Shown here: in pieces, positions 25,399-34,977 of the stretch | Layout: every line of letters begins with the position of its first letter | Position numbering within the stretch: position 1 is the first letter of the stretch | Assembly: GCA_938007935.1 (NCBI GenBank) | Contig: CALLMD010000019.1 | Location: 18,949 to 82,948, forward strand | Direction of reading: 5' to 3' | DNA: 64,000 nt | Source of the DNA: an uncultured Hellea sp. | Lineage (GTDB): Bacteria; Pseudomonadota; Alphaproteobacteria; Caulobacterales; Maricaulaceae | Position numbers and translations under genes: made by a program | The notes under the pieces: model-generated | Databases searched by the model: none | What the model was told of the DNA's origin: nothing | Seen by the model: only the letters and a program-made list of their open reading frames with translations

Positions 25399-26442
25399 TT
25401 ACTTTTTTTTCAAGAACATTCTGTGTTCTCGTTCATATATTCGTCCCCATATTTTCTTGATAGAAAATTCTGGATTAACGTCTAAGAATAATTTTCCCAT
25501 TTTATTGACTGCATTTTTAGAAATTAGTTGAGGCCAAAGGTTTCTCATTTGAGCACGGTCATAATCAATTAGGGCATTATTACTTCCACGCAAAGCCTCG
25601 CCCTTACCCATATAATGCTCACTTACAGATTCCGGAGAGTCAATTATACAAAACCCCTCTCTCCATATTTTTAATGATAAGTCAGTATCAGCTTTGTAAA
25701 ATACGTAATCTTGTTCATTAGCATAATTTACTGTTTCCAACGCCTCACGCGTATAAATTCCATGATTTACCATTAGGTTTCCACCTAATGTGCGCTGCAC
25801 ATAAAATTTATCTTCATCAGGCCAGTTTCTAAAATAAAATGCACAGGCGCCCACTTTAATGCCCTTTTTTTCAGCTAGTTTCATACGTTCAAGACCAGCC
25901 TGAATAGAACCAGGAAGTAAGTAACAGTCATCAGAAATCATTCCAATATATCGAGCTGAGGCCGCGCGAAATCCCATATTCATAAACCCTCCCCAGCTGC
26001 GAAGACGGATATTTTTTCTACCAAGACTTACACGATTGTGTTGTAGGATGGTGATTATATCTTTTTGCTTTATGAGCCAGTTCAAGGTGCCGTCATTAGA
26101 ACCACCATCAACTACGATAATTTCTCCAGCAATACCTTCTAAATTCTCTCGAACTGATTTAATTGCATGCTTGAGTAATTTTAAACGATTTAAAGATCCC
26201 AAAACAATGCTAACCTCTGGTATCGGCGACAAATTTTCATTTCTCTCAAGCGGCGCCGTTGTTTGCTCTATTGGTCTTATTGGTTGATATTCGTAATCTG
26301 GCGTTAGGAAACGCGCGGCTTCCGGAATATCAATGATAGGACGATTATTTTCTTCTATTTCTCGTTTTGGGCGAAAAAAAGGCAATGTTTTTTTCCAGCC
26401 AAACTTATCTAATATTGTAAATCGTTTTGTCTGATTAGACAT
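25399..26442 (-). CDS. Family 2 glycosyltransferase
   Basis: A 347-residue GT-A enzyme. After a ~75-residue N-terminal extension, the domain begins VSIVLGSLNRLKLL, with EIIVVDGGSNDGT and the acidic nucleotide-sugar/metal motif MISDDCYLLPG near residue 168. YKADTDLSLKIWREG later is typical of GT2. It is soluble with no membrane segment. A GGGGGAG sequence precedes ATG 26442. It is within the leftward polysaccharide run, between the transketolase and the FkbM gene. Donor and acceptor unknown. Confidence 0.88.
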   Translation of the reverse strand: MSNQTKRFTILDKFGWKKTLPFFRPKREIEENNRPIIDIPEAARFLTPDYEYQPIRPIEQTTAPLERNENLSPIPEVSIVLGSLNRLKLLKHAIKSVRENLEGIAGEIIVVDGGSNDGTLNWLIKQKDIITILQHNRVSLGRKNIRLRSWGGFMNMGFRAASARYIGMISDDCYLLPGSIQAGLERMKLAEKKGIKVGACAFYFRNWPDEDKFYVQRTLGGNLMVNHGIYTREALETVNYANEQDYVFYKADTDLSLKIWREGFCIIDSPESVSEHYMGKGEALRGSNNALIDYDRAQMRNLWPQLISKNAVNKMGKLFLDVNPEFSIKKIWGRIYEREHRMFLKKK

Positions 26443-26468
26443 ACTACTCCCCCCATATTAAGAGTAAT

Positions 26469-28382
26469 TTAGAACCGCTTTAAAATCTGCCTTACTATAC
26501 TATCAGGATCTAACCCGACATGTTGAAGAACTTCATCATTCGATCCAGACGGCGGTGTTTCATTTAATCCAATCCGCAAAAAGTCACAGTCATTTAAGCC
26601 ATTTACCTCTGTAAGAGCAACTGCGATTGCGTCTCCTTGCCCAAATCTTCGATAATGGTTGTCGATAGTTACCACCAAACGTGAGCCCCCAATTTGTTCC
26701 TTGAGCCAATTCCCATCTATTACATTAAGAAACGGAAGCGAGATTATTTTTGCGTCTAAATCATGATTATGCAGTTCAGTTGCGGCTTTAAGCGCTAGAG
26801 ATACCCCTAGAAGCCCAGCAGTAATTATTGTTAAATCAGTACCTTTACGCACAATTTCACCTTGCCCAATAACAGGTTTAAGGACTGAAGTTCTCTCATA
26901 ATCAGTCTCAAAAGGAATAGAAATAAGCCGTAAAAAAGACGGACCATCATGTACGTTCAGACACCAATCCAAAAGCGGTTCGACCTCATCAGGGTGAGCA
27001 GGTTCCACCATAACCATATTAGGTATTGACCCTAAAGCCGATATTTCACGCACCGATTGATGGGAGTGGCCAGGGCCCGCAGGTAATACGCCTGACAAAC
27101 CTCCCACATATACTATTTTAGTATTTTCCGTAGCGTTATTGTAAATTTGTTCATTTGGCCGTGTAGATAAAAAACAAGAAAAAGAATGTACAACGGGTAG
27201 TAAACCATTTAACGCCATTCCCCCTGCTTGGCTTACCATATCCATTTCAGCAATTCCACATTCAATAAACCTACTCGGATATGCATCTCTGAAAGGCTCT
27301 AACCCCATATCCAGCACAAGATCAGCATCCAAGGCTACAATTTTTGAATTTCTTTCTGCCTGCTTAAGTAATGCTTTTGTGTACGACGGGAATAACTTAA
27401 CTGTTTGCTGACTTGAGCTAGGTTTAACCGGTCGTTTAACGATCTCATATTGAGGTATAGTGAGTCCTAATTTTTCAAAGCCCAAATTTATCGTAGAAAT
27501 TAATTCCTGCGCCGCACGCGTATAATCTTCTACATTGGGTGCACCAGAATGAAATTGAAAACGTTCAACATCGCTATCAACGGAGCGCCCCTCCATAAAG
27601 CTAACGCCTTTCCCTTTTATCGTATCAGCAATAATCACACTGGGCATGTCTTGCATCTTTTTGGCATTATCAAATGCACCTGATATCTCTTCCATGTTGT
27701 GACCATCAATTGTTTGAACATACCAACCAAATGAACGAAACTTTGCTTGAAGATCACCGAGACTCGAAGTGCGTTCAACAGAATAATCTGATTGAATTTT
27801 ATTATGATCTACAACAACAGTCATTTGGGTAACATTATGATTTGTTGCTGAAATCAAAGATTCCCAAATTTGCCCTTCCTGTAGCTCACCATCTCCAGTC
27901 ATTACGTGTATGTGTGAGTCATATCCTTTTTGTAAGTTTGCGAAAACCATACCCTTAGCTTTAGATATTCCCATGCCTAAGGAACCTGTATTCGATACCA
28001 TTCCAGGCACATTGACATCAGGATGACCAGGTAATCCGTCAAGCCGACGTAAACGGTGAATTTTTTCAAACGGTAAAACATTTAGAGCAGTTAAAACTGC
28101 GTATAGTCCAGGGGCATCATGTCCCTTTGAAGAAAAGTAAACATCGTCTTTTTTCATACCTTCTAAATAGAGGTAACTAACGATATCCATACTAGAAAAA
28201 CTTGAACCAATATGCCCAGAGCCGGCATTGGCAATCATATAAAGCGCATTTAACCGCGCCATATGCGCAAATAATTCTGAACGCTGTAATCCATCAATAT
28301 TGCTCTCAATAATGGAGTCAAATATTGACTTATCAAGATAATATAAAGTTCCAGAAACAGCTTCAGTGATTAGGTCACCCAT
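26469..28382 (-). CDS. Transketolase-type thiamine-diphosphate enzyme
   Basis: A full-length 637-residue transketolase-like enzyme. The N-terminal half has NAGSGHIGSSFSSMD, SKGHDAPGLYAVL, GSLGMGIS and the ThDP motif GDGELQEGQ...VVDHNKIQ. The C-terminal half has the catalytic-Glu region RFIECGIAEMDM (near residue 372), GPGHSHQSVREI and a third domain. Active-site blocks look intact. AAGGAG precedes ATG 28382. It is embedded between a cytidylyltransferase and a glycosyltransferase, not with central-metabolism genes, so it probably moves a C2 unit onto a sugar for this polysaccharide. That role is inference. It is somewhat shorter than housekeeping transketolases and might be a paralogue. Confidence 0.88.
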   Translation of the reverse strand: MGDLITEAVSGTLYYLDKSIFDSIIESNIDGLQRSELFAHMARLNALYMIANAGSGHIGSSFSSMDIVSYLYLEGMKKDDVYFSSKGHDAPGLYAVLTALNVLPFEKIHRLRRLDGLPGHPDVNVPGMVSNTGSLGMGISKAKGMVFANLQKGYDSHIHVMTGDGELQEGQIWESLISATNHNVTQMTVVVDHNKIQSDYSVERTSSLGDLQAKFRSFGWYVQTIDGHNMEEISGAFDNAKKMQDMPSVIIADTIKGKGVSFMEGRSVDSDVERFQFHSGAPNVEDYTRAAQELISTINLGFEKLGLTIPQYEIVKRPVKPSSSQQTVKLFPSYTKALLKQAERNSKIVALDADLVLDMGLEPFRDAYPSRFIECGIAEMDMVSQAGGMALNGLLPVVHSFSCFLSTRPNEQIYNNATENTKIVYVGGLSGVLPAGPGHSHQSVREISALGSIPNMVMVEPAHPDEVEPLLDWCLNVHDGPSFLRLISIPFETDYERTSVLKPVIGQGEIVRKGTDLTIITAGLLGVSLALKAATELHNHDLDAKIISLPFLNVIDGNWLKEQIGGSRLVVTIDNHYRRFGQGDAIAVALTEVNGLNDCDFLRIGLNETPPSGSNDEVLQHVGLDPDSIVRQILKRF

Positions 28383-28411
28383 AGGTCAACTCCTTTTGAG
28401 TTTAGTCTAAT

Positions 28412-29176
28412 TTATATTTTGTAATGTGAAATATCGATAGGTGGAAGGGATGCCTCCCCGCACGCGACTAACTCTTCTAAAAGTTTCCAATCATACGGCG
28501 TATTGACATCGTACCCTTCGTCATCTTTTGTCAGAAAAGGTGTAATTACTTCACCAGCGATTGTTTTCAAATCAATAGCTGTTTTGCTCCAGGATATCTC
28601 TAGGCTAGCATTTTGAACATAAACTTTTGGAAGGGCTGCGTATTGAGTTGAGTGATAGGGAGTCGTGTCTTCACCTGTCATAGGCATCAAGGGATGCATT
28701 CGATCTCCTCTGACAATCCACATCTTTGCAGGGTGCTGAGAACATAACTCCACTGCGCGTAAACTATCTACCCCCTCTTGCTTTGTAAATTGCGTCCAAG
28801 CTCGCCTTATTGTCTGTGCTTTTCTAGCAGGACTAGTTGGCCGTAAAAGAGAAAAAGCATCATAAGTTTCTCCTCGTTCCTTTAAGGATGTCAATACATG
28901 CAAAACCCAATCAATATCAGGTGACTTATCTTGACTATATTCCCTTGGACGCATGAACGGAGTTTCTGCACCATAATGCCTTGCTATATTTGCATACTCT
29001 TCGTCATCCGTTGACACAATTATCCGGCTAAAAATACCAGACTCACGAGCGGCACAAATTGTATAAGCAATTAATGGATGACCTGCTAAGAGAGCAATAT
29101 TCTTATCTGGCAACCGCTTAGATCCAGACCGCGCTGGAATTAATGCAATACAATTTAATTTTTCAGCTTTAGGCAC
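28412..29176 (-). CDS. CMP-sugar synthetase-like cytidylyltransferase (NeuA family)
   Basis: A 254-residue nucleotidyltransferase. The N-terminal signature is IPARSGSKRLPDKN, followed by VSTDDEEYANIA, LLRPTSPARK and, near residue 190, VYVQNASLEIS. These match acylneuraminate cytidylyltransferases, which activate 2-keto-3-deoxy sugar acids with CTP. GTG 29176 starts 2 bases after the aldehyde dehydrogenase stop. Together with the NeuB-like and KdsC-like genes it argues for a CMP-activated ulosonic acid; the actual acid is not determined by sequence. Confidence 0.88.
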   Translation of the reverse strand: MPKAEKLNCIALIPARSGSKRLPDKNIALLAGHPLIAYTICAARESGIFSRIIVSTDDEEYANIARHYGAETPFMRPREYSQDKSPDIDWVLHVLTSLKERGETYDAFSLLRPTSPARKAQTIRRAWTQFTKQEGVDSLRAVELCSQHPAKMWIVRGDRMHPLMPMTGEDTTPYHSTQYAALPKVYVQNASLEISWSKTAIDLKTIAGEVITPFLTKDDEGYDVNTPYDWKLLEELVACGEASLPPIDISHYKI

Positions 29177-29178
29177 CT

Positions 29179-30645
29179 TTAAAGCCGTCCAGGCTCTGTA
29201 ATAAGATAAATGTCCTTCAATTCAGTATAAACATCTAACGCTTCTGTCCCTGGCTCTCTCGTACCATTACCTGATGACCTCACACCGCCAAATGGCATAT
29301 GAGGTTCAGATCCAAATGTTCCAGCATTCACTACAGCAACGCCCGTATTGATACGTTTAGTAAATGTCCAAGCTCGATCCCAATTAGTTGTATGTATAGT
29401 ACCCGTTAAACCGTATGGGGATGTATTTGCTAACACAATAGCCTCCTCATATGTATTTACTCGAAAAATCGCTCCTATAGGTCCAAACAGTTCCGTCGTA
29501 GATAAAGATGAGTTTGGATCAGTCTCTTCAATTAGAGTTGGGTTTAAATAATACCCTTTACCTAAATCAACTCCATCAACACGCGTTCCGCCACAAAGCA
29601 ATTTAGCGCCAGACTTAACTGCGATATCTATACTTGAAAGCATATTATTTAGCTGTCGTATGTTTATCACCGGGCCCAAATCACAATCATCTTCAATGCC
29701 CATCTTAAGACTTTTTGCTTTAGCAACAAACTGATTCACAAACTTGTCATAAACTTCATCCATAACAATGAACCGACTTCCTGATGCACATCTTTGCCCT
29801 GCATTAGAAAAAGCCGACAATGAAGCCCAATGCACGGCTTTTTCTAGGTCTGCATCATCGCATACGATAAATGCATTTTTTCCTCCTAATTCGAGAGATA
29901 CCTTCTTTAAACTCTTCCCAGCTCGCTCAGCAATTTCACGCCCAACTCGCGTAGATCCAGTGAATGAGATTACATCCACATCCTCATGTTCACATATCAG
30001 AGGACCTACTTCATGCCCCAAACCTTGAATGACGTTTAAAACACCCGCAGGCACACCTGCTTCAACAAGAGCTCGTGCCATCCAATCTGCAGATAAAGGC
30101 GTATCTTCAGAAGGTTTCAAAACAACAGCATTTCCACAAATCAAAGCCGGAAAAACCTTCCATGCAAAATTTGGCGCCGGTGTATTTGCTGCAGAAATTA
30201 ACGCTGCTATTCCGCAAGGTTGTCTGACAGTCATAGCGGATTTATTCAATGTTCCCGTTGGCATCGTTCTGCCAAATAACCGTTGCCCCTCACCAGCAAA
30301 AAAGCGGCCACAAAGGATAGCCCCTGTTGTTTCGCCTCGGGCTGATTGCAGAGACTTACCTGCCTCTAGCGCAACCAATGACGAAAGTTCCTCAGCTCGG
30401 GCTTCAATTAAATTACACGCTGCATGTAAAATTTCGCCTCGTTTAACAGCAGGAATTTCAGCCCATTCTAATTGAGCTTTTTTAGCGACTGCTATCGCTT
30501 CAGCGACAAGTTTAGAATCTGCATGATGCAGAATTGCAATTTTTTCACCTGAGTGTGGAGACAATACATCAGATTGCGAATTAGACGAACGGGCCTTCCC
30601 GTTTATGTAAGATCTCACGTCATCAGCATTAAAATCATTAAGCAT
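29179..30645 (-). CDS. NAD(P)-dependent aldehyde dehydrogenase
   Basis: A 488-residue member of the ALDH superfamily. The catalytic Glu is in SLELGGKNAF (near residue 251) and the nucleophilic Cys in NAGQRCASGS (near 285). Cofactor-binding FTGSTRVGREIA and PFGGVRSSGNGTREPG are present. It oxidises an aldehyde to an acid. In this operon a sugar or semialdehyde intermediate is plausible, but a general paralogue cannot be excluded. AAGGG lies upstream of ATG 30645. It is co-transcribed with the SDR and cytidylyltransferase. Confidence 0.88.
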   Translation of the reverse strand: MLNDFNADDVRSYINGKARSSNSQSDVLSPHSGEKIAILHHADSKLVAEAIAVAKKAQLEWAEIPAVKRGEILHAACNLIEARAEELSSLVALEAGKSLQSARGETTGAILCGRFFAGEGQRLFGRTMPTGTLNKSAMTVRQPCGIAALISAANTPAPNFAWKVFPALICGNAVVLKPSEDTPLSADWMARALVEAGVPAGVLNVIQGLGHEVGPLICEHEDVDVISFTGSTRVGREIAERAGKSLKKVSLELGGKNAFIVCDDADLEKAVHWASLSAFSNAGQRCASGSRFIVMDEVYDKFVNQFVAKAKSLKMGIEDDCDLGPVINIRQLNNMLSSIDIAVKSGAKLLCGGTRVDGVDLGKGYYLNPTLIEETDPNSSLSTTELFGPIGAIFRVNTYEEAIVLANTSPYGLTGTIHTTNWDRAWTFTKRINTGVAVVNAGTFGSEPHMPFGGVRSSGNGTREPGTEALDVYTELKDIYLITEPGRL

Positions 30646-30678
30646 TATAACCCTTATATAAAAAATTTAATTACGCGA

Positions 30679-31542
30679 TTAAGTCGCAAGAAATCCACCA
30701 TCAACACGCAAGTCAGCACCTGTAACATAGGACGAGCCGCTTGACAGCAAGAAAACAGCTGGACAAACAAAATCATCTGGGGATGCCATTCTACTTAAAT
30801 GAGAATAATTGGCACCGCGGTCCAGTGGAATTTTTTTCTGATAGGCTTCAAGAAACTCTTTATCTTGATGATTAAAGACACCCGCGAAGGTTAGAGTATT
30901 GGTTCGCACACCCTTTGATCCCCAATACACAGCCAAATAACGTGTCAGATTATAAAGTGCGGATTTAGACGCACTATATGCCACTGGTTTATAAAAAACT
31001 TCTCCTTTATCCCTTCGGTATTGATATAAATTCTGGTCTGGGGATACAGACCCATAAATAGATGCGATGTTTATGATTGATCCTTCTCCGTGATTAGCCA
31101 TCATTTTCCCAAAAACTTGACAACATTGGAATACCCCCTTCACATTCACATTCATTATTTCATCCCAAGACTCCTCTGGATAATCTTCAAACGGGCCGTT
31201 TTCACTGGCGCTACTGTTTGGAGGGCTATCTAAAGCAGCATTATTTATCAGGCCTGTCACAACACCAAGCTGGTCTGCTACCTTCTGAGCAGCATTTTCT
31301 AAACTGACCTTATCCGTGACATCACCTACAAAGGCCACTACATTTTCAAAATCATCTATATCACCAAAAATATCTTTGGTAATCTTACTTGATGCATGAG
31401 GCTCTATAATTGCTACTTTCGCGCCACTTCTAATACATCCCTTCACAAGACTTTGACCAATTTGTCCATAGCCGCCTGTTATAACAATAGTTCTTCCATC
31501 CAATCTGAAAGCAGGAAATGGATCAGACGTAATATCAGTCAT
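30679..31542 (-). CDS. Short-chain dehydrogenase/reductase
   Basis: A 287-residue classical SDR. The cofactor loop is VITGGYGQIGQS (near residue 20), then LINNAALD, the catalytic Ser region IINIASIYGS, and YSASKSAL with catalytic Tyr/Lys near residue 187. The end GADLRVDGGF is typical. ATG overlaps the end of the upstream phosphatase gene by 8 bases, showing tight coupling. A Gly loop followed by an acidic residue (AIIEPH) suggests NAD preference. Substrate likely a sugar or sugar acid of the cluster pathway (inference). Confidence 0.88.
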   Translation of the reverse strand: MTDITSDPFPAFRLDGRTIVITGGYGQIGQSLVKGCIRSGAKVAIIEPHASSKITKDIFGDIDDFENVVAFVGDVTDKVSLENAAQKVADQLGVVTGLINNAALDSPPNSSASENGPFEDYPEESWDEIMNVNVKGVFQCCQVFGKMMANHGEGSIINIASIYGSVSPDQNLYQYRRDKGEVFYKPVAYSASKSALYNLTRYLAVYWGSKGVRTNTLTFAGVFNHQDKEFLEAYQKKIPLDRGANYSHLSRMASPDDFVCPAVFLLSSGSSYVTGADLRVDGGFLAT

Positions 31543-32053
31543 TTATGGTCTCTATAGCTAACCCAATAGCATCACAAAGCTCCCTTACGGCGCCATATCC
31601 GCCATTTTTGGATGTTTTATACATTGAAGCTTTCATAACTGAATTATGAGCATCATTTACAATTACGGGCAATCCCACACGTTCTAAAAGCTTCAAATCA
31701 TTTATATCGTTTCCGATGAATGCTGCTTGCTCAAAAGCCAATTGATGCTCAGCTAATATTTGTTGAAAAACAGCAACCTTGTCTTCAACCCCTTGATAAC
31801 ATTTAATGTTCAACTTTTTAGCCCGCATGGCAACGACTGGGTTTGTTTCAGTAGATAAAACTAGGCAAAATACACCAGCCCTCTCTACCCGTCGCAATCC
31901 AAACCCTTCTAATCGCGAGCACCGTACCATCTCAGTTCCGGTTTCAGTGACATAAACAGAGTTATCTGTCATAACACCATCAAAGTCGATGGCCAAGATT
32001 TTTACCTTACGGGCCAAATCTGTAAAGGATGAGTCAGTAAGCTCAATTGCCAT
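31535..32053 (-). CDS. KdsC-like HAD phosphatase
   Basis: A 172-residue HAD protein of the small C0-type KdsC/YrbI group. The nucleophile motif is DFDGVMTDN (near residue 23), then LSTETNPVV and GNDINDLKLLERVGL (motif IV). KdsC removes the 8-phosphate of Kdo-8-P; relatives do the same for other ulosonate phosphates. AGGAGTTT precedes ATG 32053. The neighbouring NeuB-like gene suggests it dephosphorylates that enzyme's product, or its precursor. Confidence 0.9.
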   Translation of the reverse strand: MAIELTDSSFTDLARKVKILAIDFDGVMTDNSVYVTETGTEMVRCSRLEGFGLRRVERAGVFCLVLSTETNPVVAMRAKKLNIKCYQGVEDKVAVFQQILAEHQLAFEQAAFIGNDINDLKLLERVGLPVIVNDAHNSVMKASMYKTSKNGGYGAVRELCDAIGLAIETIND

Positions 32054-32062
32054 AATAAACTC

Positions 32063-33766
32063 CTATTTGCTCGGATTATTGGCTAAATTAAATTCGAACG
32101 ACGAACCGTTTAATATCCCATCACAGATCACATCCAATCCAGGGTCACGCCCGGGGTAAGACATCTCCATAGAATTTCCAGTCAGCGATGTTAAAGACCA
32201 ACCATTCTTTTTTTCTAAAACCTTTACAGGAATGCATCTTCTGAAAAAGAAATGATACGCATATCTTTTTGCCTTAGCGGTTAAAGTAGGCGTCAAGGGC
32301 TTAAATGTCTCTTCAGAGTCCAATAGTTTGATATATGATTGAGCGGAGTCGGCATCGTGACTGAATCCTTTTCCTCTAATCCATGCATCTCCCGCCACAA
32401 TCACAGACTGCCCCCTTGCCGCAAGCTCCATGCCAAGTTTTGTATTAAAAATTACAACTCGTCGAGCGAGGCGAGCTAAAACATATGTATTCGTTATCAT
32501 CTCAGGCGGTATTATCGTAACATTTTCTGGTAAGTTAGGAAAAGCTTTATGAATTGCATCATCTAATCGATCTTGAGCTACGGGCTGGCTCATAACCTCT
32601 CCTGGATGGCACCTAATAACTAACTCCTGATCAGGATTTTTTTCAAACCATTTAACTGTCTCTATCGTCCATTCAATCATATCTCCAAATGCCGATTTAG
32701 GATAATGCAGTCGTGCATCCCAAGCAACATTAGCGGCAAGTAAAGTTAACTTTTTATCTTCATCTAAACCTAATTCAGACACGAGAGTTTTTTCCAACTC
32801 AGGCGCTTTACGTTGAAAAGTTATCCAATCCTTTTTACCAGTTTCACGGGAAATTAAATACTCATCAAGGTCCGCATTCTCTTGATCCGTCAAAATAGTT
32901 GAGTCCCACGTCTCAACAGGCTCGGAAATCATTTTTTTATGATAAGTATCATCGTGTTGATAAATAAGCCGCTTATTACGATAGGAAGGATGCCAGGTTA
33001 CTAGGCGGGTTGAGCTCTCTTTAATAACATGCGCTATAGGACCTTGCGGAACATAAATACCATGATGAGCGAGAACAACATGGTATTGCTCTGGTATAAA
33101 TATTTTCCTCGCGGCAACATCTGTTAAATATGCTGCCTCTAAGTAACGTGCATATATTTCAGAATCAGCCAATGTTTCGTTTAGAGTTGCTTTTCCAAAA
33201 AACCGTAGCGCTCCGGCACGCGCATGCTCTAAACGCGCATCGGGTTCTGAAAAATCTATTGTTGCCTTGTGTACCTTAGCAAAAGCCTTGGCCGCAACTT
33301 TGTCTGCACTTCCAATATATTCCGAAAATCGAATTACATTAAGGCCTAAGGGAGAGACACAGCGCTCTGCAGCACCAGTACAAATATCACAAAAATCAAA
33401 TTGAGGTCCACGCTCAATTAAGCGCTGTATATTAGGTACAATCTTATGATCTAACACCTGACATGCAGGTAATGCCCCATCACAATAGATAAAATCAACT
33501 CTCGCCCCGCGCAATGTTAACGCAACAGCTATAAGACTATCAATTGTATTGACCGTAAAATTAAGTCCTAAACTTGTTGCGATTGCAACACGCGGACCGT
33601 CAGCATTTTGACGAGCTTCTTGCCATCTCTCAGCATGCCCATCTAATAGCTTTCCCCAGTCTGGATAAGCATCTTCTCGTTTTGTTAGCTTATCAAGCCT
33701 CCATCTTCGTACCGGCGCATAAAGTGCAGAGTTACGCAAAGCCAGTAGAGTGCTGTTAGTTGGCAT
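32063..33766 (-). CDS. Large HP-motif transferase-like protein, capsule type (paralogue 1)
   Basis: A 567-residue soluble protein that I do not recognise by name. It has two Rossmann-like halves. The first has RVAIATSLG, IYCDGALPACQ, a CxxC in FCDICTG (near 122) and HHGIYVPQG. The second has LVIRCHPGEV (near residue 385), IIPPE, IFNTKLGMELAARG, WIRGKG and AYHFFFRR. HP motifs are typical of CMP-sugar-dependent transferases (sialyl/Kdo) and of other capsule transferases. A clear homologue is encoded at 43154-44851. Adjacency to NeuB-like and phosphatase genes fits transfer of the CMP-linked acid, but this is inference. Confidence 0.7.
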   Translation of the reverse strand: MPTNSTLLALRNSALYAPVRRWRLDKLTKREDAYPDWGKLLDGHAERWQEARQNADGPRVAIATSLGLNFTVNTIDSLIAVALTLRGARVDFIYCDGALPACQVLDHKIVPNIQRLIERGPQFDFCDICTGAAERCVSPLGLNVIRFSEYIGSADKVAAKAFAKVHKATIDFSEPDARLEHARAGALRFFGKATLNETLADSEIYARYLEAAYLTDVAARKIFIPEQYHVVLAHHGIYVPQGPIAHVIKESSTRLVTWHPSYRNKRLIYQHDDTYHKKMISEPVETWDSTILTDQENADLDEYLISRETGKKDWITFQRKAPELEKTLVSELGLDEDKKLTLLAANVAWDARLHYPKSAFGDMIEWTIETVKWFEKNPDQELVIRCHPGEVMSQPVAQDRLDDAIHKAFPNLPENVTIIPPEMITNTYVLARLARRVVIFNTKLGMELAARGQSVIVAGDAWIRGKGFSHDADSAQSYIKLLDSEETFKPLTPTLTAKAKRYAYHFFFRRCIPVKVLEKKNGWSLTSLTGNSMEMSYPGRDPGLDVICDGILNGSSFEFNLANNPSK

Positions 33767-33782
33767 AGTATCAAATCGAGAG

Positions 33783-34874
33783 TTACGGCTCTCCTAATAC
33801 TTTATTAGCATCAGCCTCAGTCAGTCCAAAATCATCAAAAACAAATGCATCTTCTGCATTAACAGATTTCGCCAACTTTTGACCTAAGATTGCATCTTGA
33901 AAATATGGAGCCATGCCATCCCCAGGAGACTTCAGAGCAATATCTTCAATTTTGAGCACGTGTCCAGCAGGTAAGTCACGGCCTGCAACAATCTTTTTTC
34001 CCATTTTTATTAATGGCGCAACTTCAGATGGGTACGACGTTTTAACTCCGTCTCCCATAGAAATGCGGGCTCTTTTTAAATCTCGCACTAAACGTCGAAG
34101 TCCATTTGGTTCCAATGAAAACGCCTGATCAGTACCCTTAGCAGCTCTGTTTAAGGTTATATGCTTTTCAAGAACTCTTGCTCCACACATATAACCCACT
34201 AAGGCCATAGCGATACCACTATCATGTGAAGAAAATCCGATTGGAATATCTTTAAATGCATTTCTGTAAGTCTCAATTACCTTAATGTTTAACTCTTCAA
34301 ATTTCGGAGGATAACCAGACGTACACTGCATGATACAGAGATTTTCATTAATCGGCATGATTGCATCATACGCGCGCACGACATCTCTCATCGTGGCTCC
34401 GCCAGTAGACACGAACATAGGTTTACCCAAGGATGCAATATACTTGAGCAAAGGAATAGTTTTCAAATCACCAGAGGCGATTTTGAAAGCAGGCATGTCG
34501 ATATCATTTAGGAAATCTGCGCTTGCATAGTCCCAAGCGGTAGAGAACATAGTTATTCCAATTTTCTTAGAATATTCTCTCAGTTCAACATATTCATCAC
34601 GACCAAATTCAAGAAACTCTCGATGCTCACCATAAGTTTTAGCGTAAGCGTTTTCCGAATTATAATTCGCCTCATAATATTTAGATGTGTAAAGTGACTT
34701 ATTGTCTCTTTTCTGAAGTTTTACTGCATTTGCGCCCGCTGTCTTTGAAATATCAAATAGCTCCTTGCATTTATCGACATCACCTTCATGATTTTGGCCA
34801 ATTTCCGCAATTACATACATATCGCTTGCATCGTTAATAGTAACACCATCAACAATTAGTTCTCGGTTTGCCAT
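33783..34874 (-). CDS. NeuB-like 2-keto-3-deoxy sugar acid synthase
   Basis: A 363-residue TIM-barrel synthase that condenses PEP with an aldose, plus a C-terminal antifreeze-like SAF domain (about residues 300-355, VAGRDLPAGHVL). Blocks IAEIGQNHEGD, AVKLQKRDN, FSTAWDYASADFL, FVSTGGATMRDV, CTSGYPPKFEEL, GFSSHDSG and EKHITLNRAAKGTDQ are conserved with Neu5Ac, legionaminic and pseudaminic acid synthases. The second ATG (34874) has AAAGGA at better spacing than the first (34877). No 2-epimerase, aminotransferase or acetyltransferase of the usual nonulosonic acid routes lies in the leftward run, so the acceptor aldose may be unusual. Confidence 0.9.
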   Translation of the reverse strand: MANRELIVDGVTINDASDMYVIAEIGQNHEGDVDKCKELFDISKTAGANAVKLQKRDNKSLYTSKYYEANYNSENAYAKTYGEHREFLEFGRDEYVELREYSKKIGITMFSTAWDYASADFLNDIDMPAFKIASGDLKTIPLLKYIASLGKPMFVSTGGATMRDVVRAYDAIMPINENLCIMQCTSGYPPKFEELNIKVIETYRNAFKDIPIGFSSHDSGIAMALVGYMCGARVLEKHITLNRAAKGTDQAFSLEPNGLRRLVRDLKRARISMGDGVKTSYPSEVAPLIKMGKKIVAGRDLPAGHVLKIEDIALKSPGDGMAPYFQDAILGQKLAKSVNAEDAFVFDDFGLTEADANKVLGEP

Positions 34875-34977
34875 CATATTCCTTTACAATACCATTTCGG
34901 CCTATTCGTAAGCCTTTAATTAGGTTGCGTCTATAACAACTTACCCGATACAATCAATGGAGTTTCACCATTAAAAT

